DNA of 8,267 nucleotides, taken from contig CANRPG010000076.1 of the NCBI GenBank assembly GCA_947632425.1, positions 1 to 8,267 on the forward strand, read 5' to 3'. The notes beneath the pieces were generated by a model that had not been told where the DNA came from, did not search any database, and saw only the letters and a program-made list of their open reading frames with translations. The translations under genes and the position numbers were made by a program. Positions within the stretch are counted from its first letter, which is position 1. Each line of letters opens with the position of its first letter. Shown piece after piece: positions 1-7,164 of this stretch. Origin of the DNA: an uncultured Clostridia bacterium. GTDB taxonomy: Bacteria; Bacillota; Clostridia; Oscillospirales; Ruminococcaceae.

Positions 1-1431
1 GACCAGTTTTTCATACGCATACGCAGCGCCGAGAATTTTATCCTCACAGAAGCTGTCGCCTATAAGCTGCAAGCCCACCGGCATATTGCTTTTATCCATA
101 CCGCAAGGCAGGCTCACAGCAGGCAGACCCGCTATATTTACTGTAACGGTGCATATATCGCAGGCATACATTTTAAGAGGGTCGTCGATATTCTGACCTA
201 TTTTGCAGGCTGTGAAAGGCGCGGTCGGGGTGGCTATAACGTCTACCTCGTTGAACGCTGCTTTATACTCCCCTGCTATCTTTCTCTGCATAAGCTTTGC
301 CTGCTTATAGTACGCATCATAATAACCCGAACTTAACACAAATGTGCCGAGCATTATTCTTCTTTTTACCTCGCTGCCAAAGCCCTCGGAGCGCGTTTTT
401 TCGTACATATCAACCAGATCTGTGTAATCTTTTGCCCTGTAGCCGTATCTTACGCCGTCAAATCTTGCAAGGTTTGAAGAAGCTTCTGCGGAAGATATGA
501 TGTAATACGCAGGCAGAGCATACTTAGCGGACGGCAGCGAAATTTCGCACACCTTTGCGCCTGCTTTTTCAAGCTCGTGCACGGCGTTCATAACGGCAGT
601 TTTTACGTCATCATCGATAGCCTCGCCGAAGTATTCGTTCGGTATGCCTATTTTAACGCCGCTGACGTCTCCCGTAAGGCTGTCTGCTATGCTAGTGTAT
701 TCTCTTATGGCAGAAGTTGCGTCCATTTTGTCACGACCGCAGATAATATCCTGCAACATTGCAACGTCTTTAACGCTTTTGCCTATAGGACCTATCTGGT
801 CAAGAGATGATGCGAACGCCACAAGACCGTATCTTGAAACGCTGCCGTATGTAGGTTTAAGACCTACAACGCCGCAGTTTGCAGACGGCTGACGGATAGA
901 TCCGCCCGTATCCGAGCCGAGGGCGACTATTGCCTCTCTTGCCGAAACGGCTGCGGCAGAACCGCCCGATGAACCACCCGGCACTTTATCTAGATCGAAC
1001 GGATTGTGCGTTACATTAAAGTACGAATTTTCGGTAGATGAACCCATGGCGAACTCGTCCATATTCAGCTTGCCGAGCAGAACCATATCGTTCGCCTTGA
1101 TCTTCTCTATGACCGTTGCATCGAACGGCGGCACATAGTTTTCAAGCATTTTTGAAGCGCAGGTGGTCTTTATGCCCTTGGTCGAGATATTGTCTTTTAT
1201 GCCTATAGGTATGCCTGCAAGCTTTGGCAGTTTTTCGCCGCTGAGGCGCTTGTTATCTACCGCTTTTGCCTGCTCGATAGCTTGTTCTTCGTTCACGGTA
1301 AGATACGCTTTCACCTTGCCGTCAACGCTGTTTATTCTGTCTATAACAGATCGTGTAAGTTCGCAGGAGCTTATCTCTTTGCTTTCTAGCTTTTGCGAAA
1401 GCTGCGCTGCTGTCATTTCATAAAGTTCCAT
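1..1431 (-). CDS. gatA: Asp-tRNA(Asn)/Glu-tRNA(Gln) amidotransferase subunit A (partial, C-terminus cut by window edge)
   Basis: This is the glutaminase subunit of the GatCAB complex. It hydrolyses glutamine and passes the ammonia to GatB, which converts mischarged Glu-tRNA(Gln) or Asp-tRNA(Asn) to the amidated form in the cytosol. The reading frame is open for 477 codons from the ATG at 1431 to base 1; family members are about 485 residues, so only the last few are missing. The amidase signature is complete. Lys79 lies in GIPIGIKDN, the GGSSGGS loop spans 152-158 with the cis-Ser at 154, and the nucleophile Ser178 lies in SDTGGSIRQP. These positions match the known K79/S154/S178 numbering of Staphylococcus aureus GatA. 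The start follows gatC by 12 nt, and its G-rich Shine-Dalgarno (1439-1444) overlaps the gatC stop codon, which suggests coupled translation. gatB is expected beyond the left edge. Confidence 0.97.
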   Translation of the reverse strand, partial: MELYEMTAAQLSQKLESKEISSCELTRSVIDRINSVDGKVKAYLTVNEEQAIEQAKAVDNKRLSGEKLPKLAGIPIGIKDNISTKGIKTTCASKMLENYVPPFDATVIEKIKANDMVLLGKLNMDEFAMGSSTENSYFNVTHNPFDLDKVPGGSSGGSAAAVSAREAIVALGSDTGGSIRQPSANCGVVGLKPTYGSVSRYGLVAFASSLDQIGPIGKSVKDVAMLQDIICGRDKMDATSAIREYTSIADSLTGDVSGVKIGIPNEYFGEAIDDDVKTAVMNAVHELEKAGAKVCEISLPSAKYALPAYYIISSAEASSNLARFDGVRYGYRAKDYTDLVDMYEKTRSEGFGSEVKRRIMLGTFVLSSGYYDAYYKQAKLMQRKIAGEYKAAFNEVDVIATPTAPFTACKIGQNIDDPLKMYACDICTVTVNIAGLPAVSLPCGMDKSNMPVGLQLIGDSFCEDKILGAAYAYEKLV

Positions 1432-1443
1432 ACTGCCGCCCCC

Positions 1444-1713
1444 CTATTCTACCGTTTTGGGCACAACAAGGCAGCCTGCTTTTACCTGCGGAGCGTTCTG
1501 AAAAAGCTCATCACGGGTAAATTTGCCCGTTTCCGCAATGTCTTTACGCAGCTGCATAACGTTGTTTTCGTCAATGGCTAAGTCCTCGCCGAGCTGCGGC
1601 AGGGTATTCACCATGTCAACTATGCCTTTCATTTCATTTTCAAACTTTGCAAACTCGTCGTCGCTTATTTTAAGGCGCGACAGCTTTGCGATATGCCTGA
1701 TGTCGATATCCAT
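1444..1713 (-). CDS. gatC: Asp-tRNA(Asn)/Glu-tRNA(Gln) amidotransferase subunit C
   Basis: This is the small GatC subunit, which wraps around GatA and stabilises the GatA-GatB interface in the transamidosome. The protein has 89 residues, slightly under the usual 95 or so. It has the family layout: an N-terminal helix (IRHIAKLSRLKISDDE), a helical middle with the conserved stretch around VNTLPQL, then the LRKDIAETGKFTRDEL block and the hydrophobic C-terminal VVPKTVE ending. A clear GGAGGA Shine-Dalgarno at 1721-1726 sits 7 nt before the ATG. The gene starts 17 nt after the ligA stop and ends 12 nt before gatA, so the three are almost certainly one transcript. Linkage of ligA to the gat genes is also seen in other Firmicutes. 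Confidence 0.96.
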   Translation of the reverse strand: MDIDIRHIAKLSRLKISDDEFAKFENEMKGIVDMVNTLPQLGEDLAIDENNVMQLRKDIAETGKFTRDELFQNAPQVKAGCLVVPKTVE

Positions 1714-1730
1714 AAAACATTCCTCCGTGT

Positions 1731-3710
1731 TTATTTTGTCATTTCAAGAAATTCTTCCTCGGTGATTATCCTTATACCCAGCTGCTGAGCCTTTACAAGC
1801 TTGCTGCCTGCATCCTCGCCTGCAAGAACATAATCGGTATTTTTAGATACCGACCCTGCCGCCTTGCCGCCGAAGCTCTCGATTATTTCTTTAGCTTCCT
1901 GACGTTTCAAAGTAGGCAAAGTGCCCGTAAGCACAAATGTTTTGCCTGCAAATCTGTCATCTATCTTCTTGCCCTCATAAACGGTATTCAGCCCGTAGGA
2001 AACCAGCCTGTCCACAAGCTCGTTAAAATGCGGCTCTTTGAAGGTATCTGCCACCGACTGCGCCATAATTTCGCCGAAGCCGTCTATCTGCGCTATCTCA
2101 TCAGCGGTCGCGTTTCTTATGCTTTCAAGGCTGCCGAATTTTTCGCACATAAGTTTTGCAGAGGCTTGTCCTATATTGCGTATGCCAAGACCGTAAATAA
2201 GCCTGTCAAGACCGTTGTTTTTTGAAGCCTGTATAGCGTTTATCAGATTTGAAGCAGACTTCTCTTTGAAGTTCTCCAGTGTCAGCAGCTTTTCTTCGGT
2301 AAGCTCGTAAAGGTCTGCGATCGATCTTATCAGATCGCTTTTCAAAAGCGCATCAACTATCGCAGGCCCTAAACCGTCTATATCCATAGCGTTTTTAGAG
2401 GCAAAATGCACTATACTGCGGTGAAGCTGCGCAGGGCATGAGGGGTCAACACAGCGAATTGCCGCCTCGCTCTCGCTTACTTCAAGCTTACTGCCGCACA
2501 CGGGGCAATACTCGGGGTATTCAAAATGCGCCTGACTGCCGCCCTTTTCTGAAACGCACAGCACCTCGGGGATTATATCCCCTGCCTTGCGCACGCGAAT
2601 TATATCGCCGACCGCGATATTGCGCTCTATTATAAAGTCGCGGTTGTGCAGCGTTGCCCTTGAAACGCTCGTACCTGCCAGAAAGACAGGCTCAAACACT
2701 GCTACCGGCGTAACCGCTCCCGTTCTGCCTACGTTTAGTTCAACGTCCAAAAGCTTTGTGTCCTTTTCCTCGGGCGGAAATTTATACGCCACCGCCCAGC
2801 GAGGATATTTTGCGGTAGAGCCGAAAACCTCGCGCTGCGTGAGGTCGTCAAGCTTTATAACAACGCCGTCAATATCGTAAGGCAGAGAGAAACGCTTCTC
2901 ACCTATCTTCTCAATTTTCGATATAATTTCATCGGCTGTAGAAAACACTTCATATTCGGGTATAGCTTTGAAGCCGAGTTCTTTGAGCATATCGAGCGAC
3001 TGCTTGTGCGAAGTTATCTCCTCGCCCTCTATCCTCTGAACGTTGAAGCAGAATATATCGAGCTTGCGTTTTGCGGTAATTTTGGGGTCTTTCTGCCTTA
3101 GCGAGCCTGCCGCGGCATTTCGCGGATTTTTAAAAGGCTGCTCGCCGTTTAGTTCCTGCTGCTCTACCGCCTGCTCGAAAGCCTTGCGCGGCATATACAC
3201 CTCGCCCCTGACTTCTATCTGCTCTATATCTCTTGAAAGTTTGAGCGGTATAGCGCCTATTGTGCGTATATTAGCGGTAACGTCCTCGCCTATATTGCCG
3301 TCGCCGCGTGTAGAGCCCCTTGTCAGCACGCCGTCTGTATATTCAAGAGATACCGAAAGACCGTCAATTTTAGGCTCAACGCAGAATTTAGCGCTCGGCA
3401 GTTCTGTCTGCACTCTGTCAACAAAAGCGCGCACTTCATCATATGAAAAAACGTCCTGCAAACTCTCCATTCTAACAGTATGCTGCACCTTTTCAAAGCC
3501 CGAAAGTATCTCTCCGCCTACACGAAGCGAGGGGCTGTCCGCTCTTACAAGCTGCGGAAACTGCGCTTCAAGCTTACGCAGGCGGTCGTTCATCATATCG
3601 TAGTCATAGTCGTCTATCTGCGGCGAATCATACACATAATACAGCCGCGCATGGTAATTAAGAGTATCGACAAGCTCGTCGATCTCTTTCTTAGCCTCGT
3701 TTATATCCAT
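1731..3710 (-). CDS. ligA: NAD+-dependent DNA ligase LigA
   Basis: This enzyme seals nicks in duplex DNA using NAD+ and is essential for Okazaki fragment joining and repair. Residue numbers here count from the upstream GTG at 3719; subtract 3 for the ATG start chosen. The NMN-binding Ia domain carries HARLYYVYDSP...DDYDYD (23-41). The adenylation site is KIDG with catalytic Lys117, followed by TRGDGNIGED (137-146) and DGVVIK (284-289). The zinc finger cysteines are C405, C408, C423 and C428. Helix-hairpin-helix repeats fill about 445-560, and a BRCT domain with the GKTFVLTGTL start fills 588-662. Length and domain order are complete. I chose the ATG at 3710 because GGGGTG (3717-3722) lies 6 nt before it. 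The GTG at 3719 would place its Shine-Dalgarno at or before the predicted transcript start. It is the first gene of the ligA-gatC-gatA operon. Confidence 0.97.
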   Translation of the reverse strand: MDINEAKKEIDELVDTLNYHARLYYVYDSPQIDDYDYDMMNDRLRKLEAQFPQLVRADSPSLRVGGEILSGFEKVQHTVRMESLQDVFSYDEVRAFVDRVQTELPSAKFCVEPKIDGLSVSLEYTDGVLTRGSTRGDGNIGEDVTANIRTIGAIPLKLSRDIEQIEVRGEVYMPRKAFEQAVEQQELNGEQPFKNPRNAAAGSLRQKDPKITAKRKLDIFCFNVQRIEGEEITSHKQSLDMLKELGFKAIPEYEVFSTADEIISKIEKIGEKRFSLPYDIDGVVIKLDDLTQREVFGSTAKYPRWAVAYKFPPEEKDTKLLDVELNVGRTGAVTPVAVFEPVFLAGTSVSRATLHNRDFIIERNIAVGDIIRVRKAGDIIPEVLCVSEKGGSQAHFEYPEYCPVCGSKLEVSESEAAIRCVDPSCPAQLHRSIVHFASKNAMDIDGLGPAIVDALLKSDLIRSIADLYELTEEKLLTLENFKEKSASNLINAIQASKNNGLDRLIYGLGIRNIGQASAKLMCEKFGSLESIRNATADEIAQIDGFGEIMAQSVADTFKEPHFNELVDRLVSYGLNTVYEGKKIDDRFAGKTFVLTGTLPTLKRQEAKEIIESFGGKAAGSVSKNTDYVLAGEDAGSKLVKAQQLGIRIITEEEFLEMTK

Positions 3711-3734
3711 GTTACACACCCCACTATCCTTATT

Positions 3735-3763
3735 AGTATAACACGATTTCTCATAAAATGCAA
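3735..3763 (-). promoter_or_regulatory. Sigma-A-type promoter for ligA-gatC-gatA
   Basis: On the minus strand a -35 element TTGCAT (3763-3758) is followed after exactly 17 nt by a -10 element TATACT (3740-3735), five of six matches to consensus. The -10 has an extended TG motif (TGT just before it). Transcription should start near 3728, leaving a leader of about 18 nt before the ATG at 3710. The -35 lies about 6 nt past the stop codon of the upstream yunB-like gene, so ligA need not depend on read-through. The -35 is only weakly conserved, and the call rests mainly on the -10, the spacing and the position. Confidence 0.7.
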
Positions 3764-3768
3764 GGTGT

Positions 3769-4374
3769 TTATTCGGTAAAATACATCTGCGGAACTTCGC
3801 CGACGATGACCTTCTGCACCAGAGGCACGCTGCGGCTCACATTTACCGTGATATTTTGCGAGGGCATGACAGCTGCGAACGTGAGCGAAATTTCTGCCGT
3901 AAGCGAAAAACAGGTCTGGTTCAGCCCGGCATCTTCAAAGGTATGCAAAAGCTCTACCTGTGGGCTGCCGACAGCGTATATATCAACTCTTACATCGGGG
4001 CCGCTGCCGCTGAAAAAGCTGATGCCCGTAAACGCACCCAGCGGCACTTTTACATAGCTTTCAAGGTCGCGCTCTATTTTTGTATTAAGAGAGGCAACAA
4101 GGCTTGCTGTTATTTTGCTTACCTGCGCACTGTCAACACAAAAGCCCGTGTCGCTCTCGCAGAGTGTTTTGGAAAGATCAAACTGCGAAATCACGTCTGT
4201 TACTGCACTGTTTATGATATTCTCGCCTATCAGCGAACAGTGGCTTTTGCAGATGATGTCGGCATACTGCTTTATTTTATAGTCTGCAAATAAAAATACC
4301 GCCAAAGCTCCTGCCGCCGCCAAGGCAAGCGCTCTTCTTAAAACCACGGTTTTTCTTGAAACATATCTGCGCAC
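3769..4374 (-). CDS. yunB: YunB-type sporulation protein
   Basis: This is a single-pass membrane protein of the YunB family, a sporulation protein made in the mother cell in Bacillus subtilis; its biochemical role is unknown. With the GTG start at 4374 it has 201 residues: a short basic N-terminus (RRYVSRK), one transmembrane helix at about 12-30, then an extracytoplasmic domain. The family pattern is clear in the second half: VPLGAFTGISFFSGSGPDV (110-128), a segment ending in FEDAGLNQT (146-154) that resembles the family's AGINQT block, and the C-terminal VPLVQKVIVGEVPQMYF (183-199). The frame stays open up to an ATG at 4461, but that would add 29 residues before the membrane anchor and place a strong terminator inside the gene. 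The GTG has AGGGTG (4380-4385) 5 nt upstream. The gene is co-oriented with its neighbours but probably has its own promoter. Confidence 0.82.
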   Translation of the reverse strand: MRRYVSRKTVVLRRALALAAAGALAVFLFADYKIKQYADIICKSHCSLIGENIINSAVTDVISQFDLSKTLCESDTGFCVDSAQVSKITASLVASLNTKIERDLESYVKVPLGAFTGISFFSGSGPDVRVDIYAVGSPQVELLHTFEDAGLNQTCFSLTAEISLTFAAVMPSQNITVNVSRSVPLVQKVIVGEVPQMYFTE

Positions 4375-4428
4375 GCTATCACCCTGTGTATAATATTCAT
4401 AGCTGTAAAAATGCGTGAAAAGACAAGC

Positions 4429-4454
4429 AAAAAAGCACGCCTTAAAGACGTGCT
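4429..4454 (-). terminator. Rho-independent terminator of the metallophosphoesterase gene
   Basis: On the minus strand an 8-bp stem (AGCACGTC paired with GGCGTGCT, one G-T pair) closes a 5-nt TTTAA loop at 4434-4454 and runs straight into six T (4434-4429). The first base of the stem is the final A of the TGA stop codon of the upstream gene. This is a textbook intrinsic terminator acting leftward. There is no T-run on the other strand, so it is not bidirectional. It isolates the phosphoesterase transcript from yunB. Confidence 0.9.
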
Positions 4455-5083
4455 CATTCATCGCTTCCGTTCATGGTCTTTTCATAAAGGGTGTCATAGT
4501 CAAAAGTGTAGGTGCGGTAGGCGTTTATTACAACGGTTTCGTTATATGTACTAAGGCGAGGATATTTTCTGCTGTAGTTCATATGCACATGACCGTGCAC
4601 AAAATACTTCGGGCTGTATTTATCTATAAGCTCTCTGAATACCTCAAAGCCCATATGGCACATATCTTTGCCATCGTGAAAATCAAACATCGGCGCGTGT
4701 GTGACAAGAATATCAAAACCGCCGCTGCGCTTGAGTTTTAACGCCAGTTTGCGAACGCGCTTTTTCATTTCCTTTTCGGTATACTGGTGCTCGCCTACGC
4801 TGTAGCGCATTGAGCCGCCAAGTCCGAGTATTCTGAGCCCGTTGTGCACATATATCTTGTCTTCTATGCTGTAGCACCCCTCGGGCGGCACTGTGGCATA
4901 GCGTTCGTCGTGGTTGCCGTGAACATACAAAAGAGGCGCTTTTGCAAAGGTCTCGACAAAAGACAGATAGTGCGGGTGCAGGTCGCCGCAGGCTATTATA
5001 AGCTCGATGCCCTCAAGCTGCTCGGGAGTGTAATGATCCCAGAGATAGTCGGACTCCAGATCCGACATGACCATGATCTTCAT
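4454..5083 (-). CDS. Calcineurin-like metallophosphoesterase
   Basis: This is a predicted cytosolic dinuclear-metal phosphoesterase of 209 residues with no signal peptide. All five blocks of the fold are visible: Asp8 in MSDLES, CGDLH (32-36) with metal-bridging Asp34, GNHDE (56-60), His129 in VTHAP, and GHVHMNY (164-170). The second metal-site residue of motif I, usually His in D-x-H, is Glu10 here. The substrate cannot be read from the sequence; relatives of this size include YfcE/MJ0936-type phosphodiesterases. The ATG at 5083 has AAGGAG (5090-5095) 6 nt upstream. The gene lies 42 nt after the ParB/BMP-like gene, and I see neither a terminator nor a convincing promoter in the gap, so the two may share a transcript. 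It ends at a strong terminator. Confidence 0.9.
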   Translation of the reverse strand: MKIMVMSDLESDYLWDHYTPEQLEGIELIIACGDLHPHYLSFVETFAKAPLLYVHGNHDERYATVPPEGCYSIEDKIYVHNGLRILGLGGSMRYSVGEHQYTEKEMKKRVRKLALKLKRSGGFDILVTHAPMFDFHDGKDMCHMGFEVFRELIDKYSPKYFVHGHVHMNYSRKYPRLSTYNETVVINAYRTYTFDYDTLYEKTMNGSDE

Positions 5084-5125
5084 AGCTTTCTCCTTAAGTT
5101 TAATAATTCCTGTACTTTACTAGTA

Positions 5126-7060
5126 TTACTTGACTAAATTCGTCTGTGAGTTGAGTCCGTGCTGTTCTACAAATCCTCTGTACTGAGGGGCAAGTTCTTC
5201 AACGTCGGGTATACGTCCGACTACGTTATCCAAAAGCCAGTCAAGCTTTATTATCTGGTTGGGAGAAAGTTCTTCATCTGTGCCGACGAGTATTTTGCCG
5301 CTCTGCGCTCTCATAACTCCTGTGAACGGTGCAAACTCGCCGCTCGTTATTTTTTCGCGTATCATCTTGACGAGTTTTTTAGTGCCGCTGGGCAGCCTTT
5401 CGGAGCAGGCTACATCTATAGTTCCCGACGACATTCCCCAGAAATAGTTCAGCGCCTGCGTTTCGTTTCGGTTGGCGTCGTTTTTCCAAGCGCCTATCAT
5501 TATTGAGTGTACCATTTCTTTATAGAGTATTCCCCAGTTCCACACGGGCGCGGCAAGGCGGAAGGATATGCCGCCGTACAGACCATACAGACCGAAGCCG
5601 CTGTCCTCATACAAAGGCGCGTTTATATCGCGGTCGGAGATGAGGTCTATCTGCTTTGAGCGGAAATACTCGCAGGGGTCGTGGTCGATAAGAGTAGACC
5701 AGTCAAGATACACCAGCGCGCGCGGATTTACAAGCTTAACGCCAAGTGCAAAGGCATCTATAGAGGCAGGCGTGCCGAGTATAGGATAGTCGGCGATGTA
5801 GCCCACACGCTCGTTTTCTGTCATTGAGCCTGCAATTATGCCTGTTATGAATTTTGCCTCGTATATTCGCAGGTAATATGTACGCAGCTGTTTATAGGCG
5901 GTATTGAGAGAGCAGTTCATTATTATGCTTTCGGGGTGCGCGACCGCCATACGCATACTTACCGCGTGATAGGCAGGCGAGGTCGTGAAAATTACCTTGC
6001 AGCCGTCTGCAATAGCTTTCTGAATGGTGCTTTCGGCTTCTGCCTCGCTGCACACAAAAGCTTTTGTTTCTATAGCGCTGCCGAACGCATCTTCAATATA
6101 TCTTCTGCCAATTTCGTGGTTATAGCTCCACGAAGAGTTCTGCGGATCTTTTGGATAGAGAAAAGCTATTTTCAAAACGCTGCTGCCGACAAGGGGTATC
6201 ATCTTTGTAAGAGCGACTTTCTTGCTGTCGTCGGTCGGGTGAAGTATTCGCAGACCGGGCTTCTCATCTGCAAGAACGCGAAACTCATCGAAGATGCGAT
6301 CCATGTGCCTGTCTATCTCGGCTGAGGAGAGTCCTTTCAAAGTATCAAAGCCGTATATCTCTATAAAATGCAAAAACGCATCGCCCGTTGTAAAGGGCAG
6401 CCTTTGCCAGTGCTTTTGGATATAGTGCGTTTCAAATGACGAGTAGAGAAAACGCACATCTTTTCGCCTGTCTTCAGACCACAGAGGTGCTTTTTCGGTG
6501 CCGTCGTCGGCAGGGATAGCTTTCAGAAGCCTTGAATACGAACCCTGCTGGCTCATAAGTATATCATATATGCCGGTTACTTTATAAAAGTCAAGAAAAT
6601 CGGCATAGACTTTATATTCCTGCTCCTCTGAGGGTTTGGGAAGGATACGCGTTACGGTGGCATCTATCTTTACCGCGCCGTTGAACTTTGAAACGCTGAC
6701 GCGCTTGTTGCCCTCGACGACGTAAAACCTGTGCATATACTCAAACGCGATTATGGGGTCGCGAACGCCCGTTTGCTGCACCGAATCGTAAAGCTCCGAC
6801 CACTTGTTTGCAAACTCTGTTGAATAAGCCAGCAGCGGCATAAAGTTAGATGCGAACGCTGTTGTTCTCTCGGCCGAGGCTGTTCCTGCGATAAGCGAGA
6901 TAGGTATTTCAAGCTGCCCCAGCGGCACTCTGCCGACCTCGCCGCCGCCGCGAAGAAGATCTTCAAGCACGGGAAGATACGGATACTGACCTTTTGATAT
7001 TGCTGCTCTATATTGTTTTTCGGCTGCTTTCTGAGCCTTTATATAATCCTGATAAGCCAT
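5126..7060 (-). CDS. BMP/PnrA-family ligand-binding protein fused to an N-terminal ParB-like domain, apparently cytosolic
   Basis: The protein has 644 residues. Residues 48-140 resemble the ParB/sulfiredoxin-type fold: a promoter-side strand (LGQLEIPISLI), then GVRDPIIAF (98-106), a strand, and VVEGNKRVSVSKF (114-126), the counterpart of the GERRxxA phosphate-binding motif of ParB. Residues 145-290 are mostly helical linker. From about 296 (LKIAFLYPKD) to 620 it follows the BMP/PnrA binding-protein family, with YEAKFITGIIAGSMTENERVGYI (400-422), a family-typical IDAFALGVKLVNPRA segment (434-448) and a C-terminal LDWLLDNVVGRIP. Secreted BMP proteins bind purine nucleosides for ABC uptake and start with a lipoprotein signal, but here the N-terminus (MAYQDYIKAQKAAEKQYRAA) is charged and helical with no lipobox. 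A sensor or regulatory role is therefore more likely than uptake, which is inference. AAAGGGTG (7066-7073) lies 5 nt before the ATG. Confidence 0.85.
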   Translation of the reverse strand: MAYQDYIKAQKAAEKQYRAAISKGQYPYLPVLEDLLRGGGEVGRVPLGQLEIPISLIAGTASAERTTAFASNFMPLLAYSTEFANKWSELYDSVQQTGVRDPIIAFEYMHRFYVVEGNKRVSVSKFNGAVKIDATVTRILPKPSEEQEYKVYADFLDFYKVTGIYDILMSQQGSYSRLLKAIPADDGTEKAPLWSEDRRKDVRFLYSSFETHYIQKHWQRLPFTTGDAFLHFIEIYGFDTLKGLSSAEIDRHMDRIFDEFRVLADEKPGLRILHPTDDSKKVALTKMIPLVGSSVLKIAFLYPKDPQNSSWSYNHEIGRRYIEDAFGSAIETKAFVCSEAEAESTIQKAIADGCKVIFTTSPAYHAVSMRMAVAHPESIIMNCSLNTAYKQLRTYYLRIYEAKFITGIIAGSMTENERVGYIADYPILGTPASIDAFALGVKLVNPRALVYLDWSTLIDHDPCEYFRSKQIDLISDRDINAPLYEDSGFGLYGLYGGISFRLAAPVWNWGILYKEMVHSIMIGAWKNDANRNETQALNYFWGMSSGTIDVACSERLPSGTKKLVKMIREKITSGEFAPFTGVMRAQSGKILVGTDEELSPNQIIKLDWLLDNVVGRIPDVEELAPQYRGFVEQHGLNSQTNLVK

Positions 7061-7091
7061 ATATACACCCTTTCAAATTTAGGCTAAAGGT

Positions 7092-7120
7092 ATTATAACA
7101 CAAGGCTTTTCAAAAATCAA
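7092..7120 (-). promoter_or_regulatory. Sigma-A-type promoter for the ParB/BMP-like gene
   Basis: On the minus strand TTGATT (7120-7115) and a perfect TATAAT (7097-7092) are separated by 17 nt, with an extended -10 TG at 7100-7099. Transcription should start near 7085, giving a leader of about 25 nt that contains the AAAGGGTG Shine-Dalgarno. It is the strongest-looking promoter in the window, which suggests constitutive expression unless an operator in the intergenic region controls it. Confidence 0.88.
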
Positions 7121-7122
7121 CT

Positions 7123-7164
7123 AAAAGACAATACAAACGATTTAGCAAAAAAGGCTTGTCTTTT
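7123..7164. repeat. 9-bp inverted repeat between the divergent promoters
   Basis: AAAAGACAA at 7123-7131 is repeated as its exact reverse complement TTGTCTTTT at 7156-7164, with 24 nt between the arms. The right arm overlaps an 8-bp perfect palindrome, TTGTACAA (7163-7170). The repeat lies just upstream of the leftward -35 and about 20 nt upstream of the rightward -35, where a transcription factor acting on both genes could bind. The loop is too long and the stem too A/T-rich for a terminator. A regulatory role is possible but unproven. Confidence 0.5.

Noticed and set aside
3043..3603. A 186-codon open frame on the plus strand antisense to ligA
   Set aside because: It lies wholly inside the well-supported ligA gene. 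Its product is low-complexity (Ser/Leu/Cys/Arg-rich) with no recognisable domain, and the length is explained by the codon bias of the real gene.
3758..4293. Plus-strand open frames of 99 and 145 codons opposite yunB
   Set aside because: They overlap each other and the yunB gene, have no recognisable motifs, and lack good Shine-Dalgarno sites.
4375..4461. N-terminal extension of YunB as a possible signal or regulatory peptide
   Set aside because: The strong terminator at 4429-4454 falls inside it, and the sequence does not resemble the start of the family, so it is most likely untranslated spacer.
5084..5128. TACTAGTA palindrome between the BMP-like gene and the phosphoesterase gene as a terminator or operator
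   Set aside because: It is only 8 bp with no loop, GC stem or T-run; chance is a sufficient explanation.
5936..6325. A 129-codon plus-strand open frame inside the ParB/BMP gene
   Set aside because: It is antisense to a conserved BMP domain, with no motif of its own.
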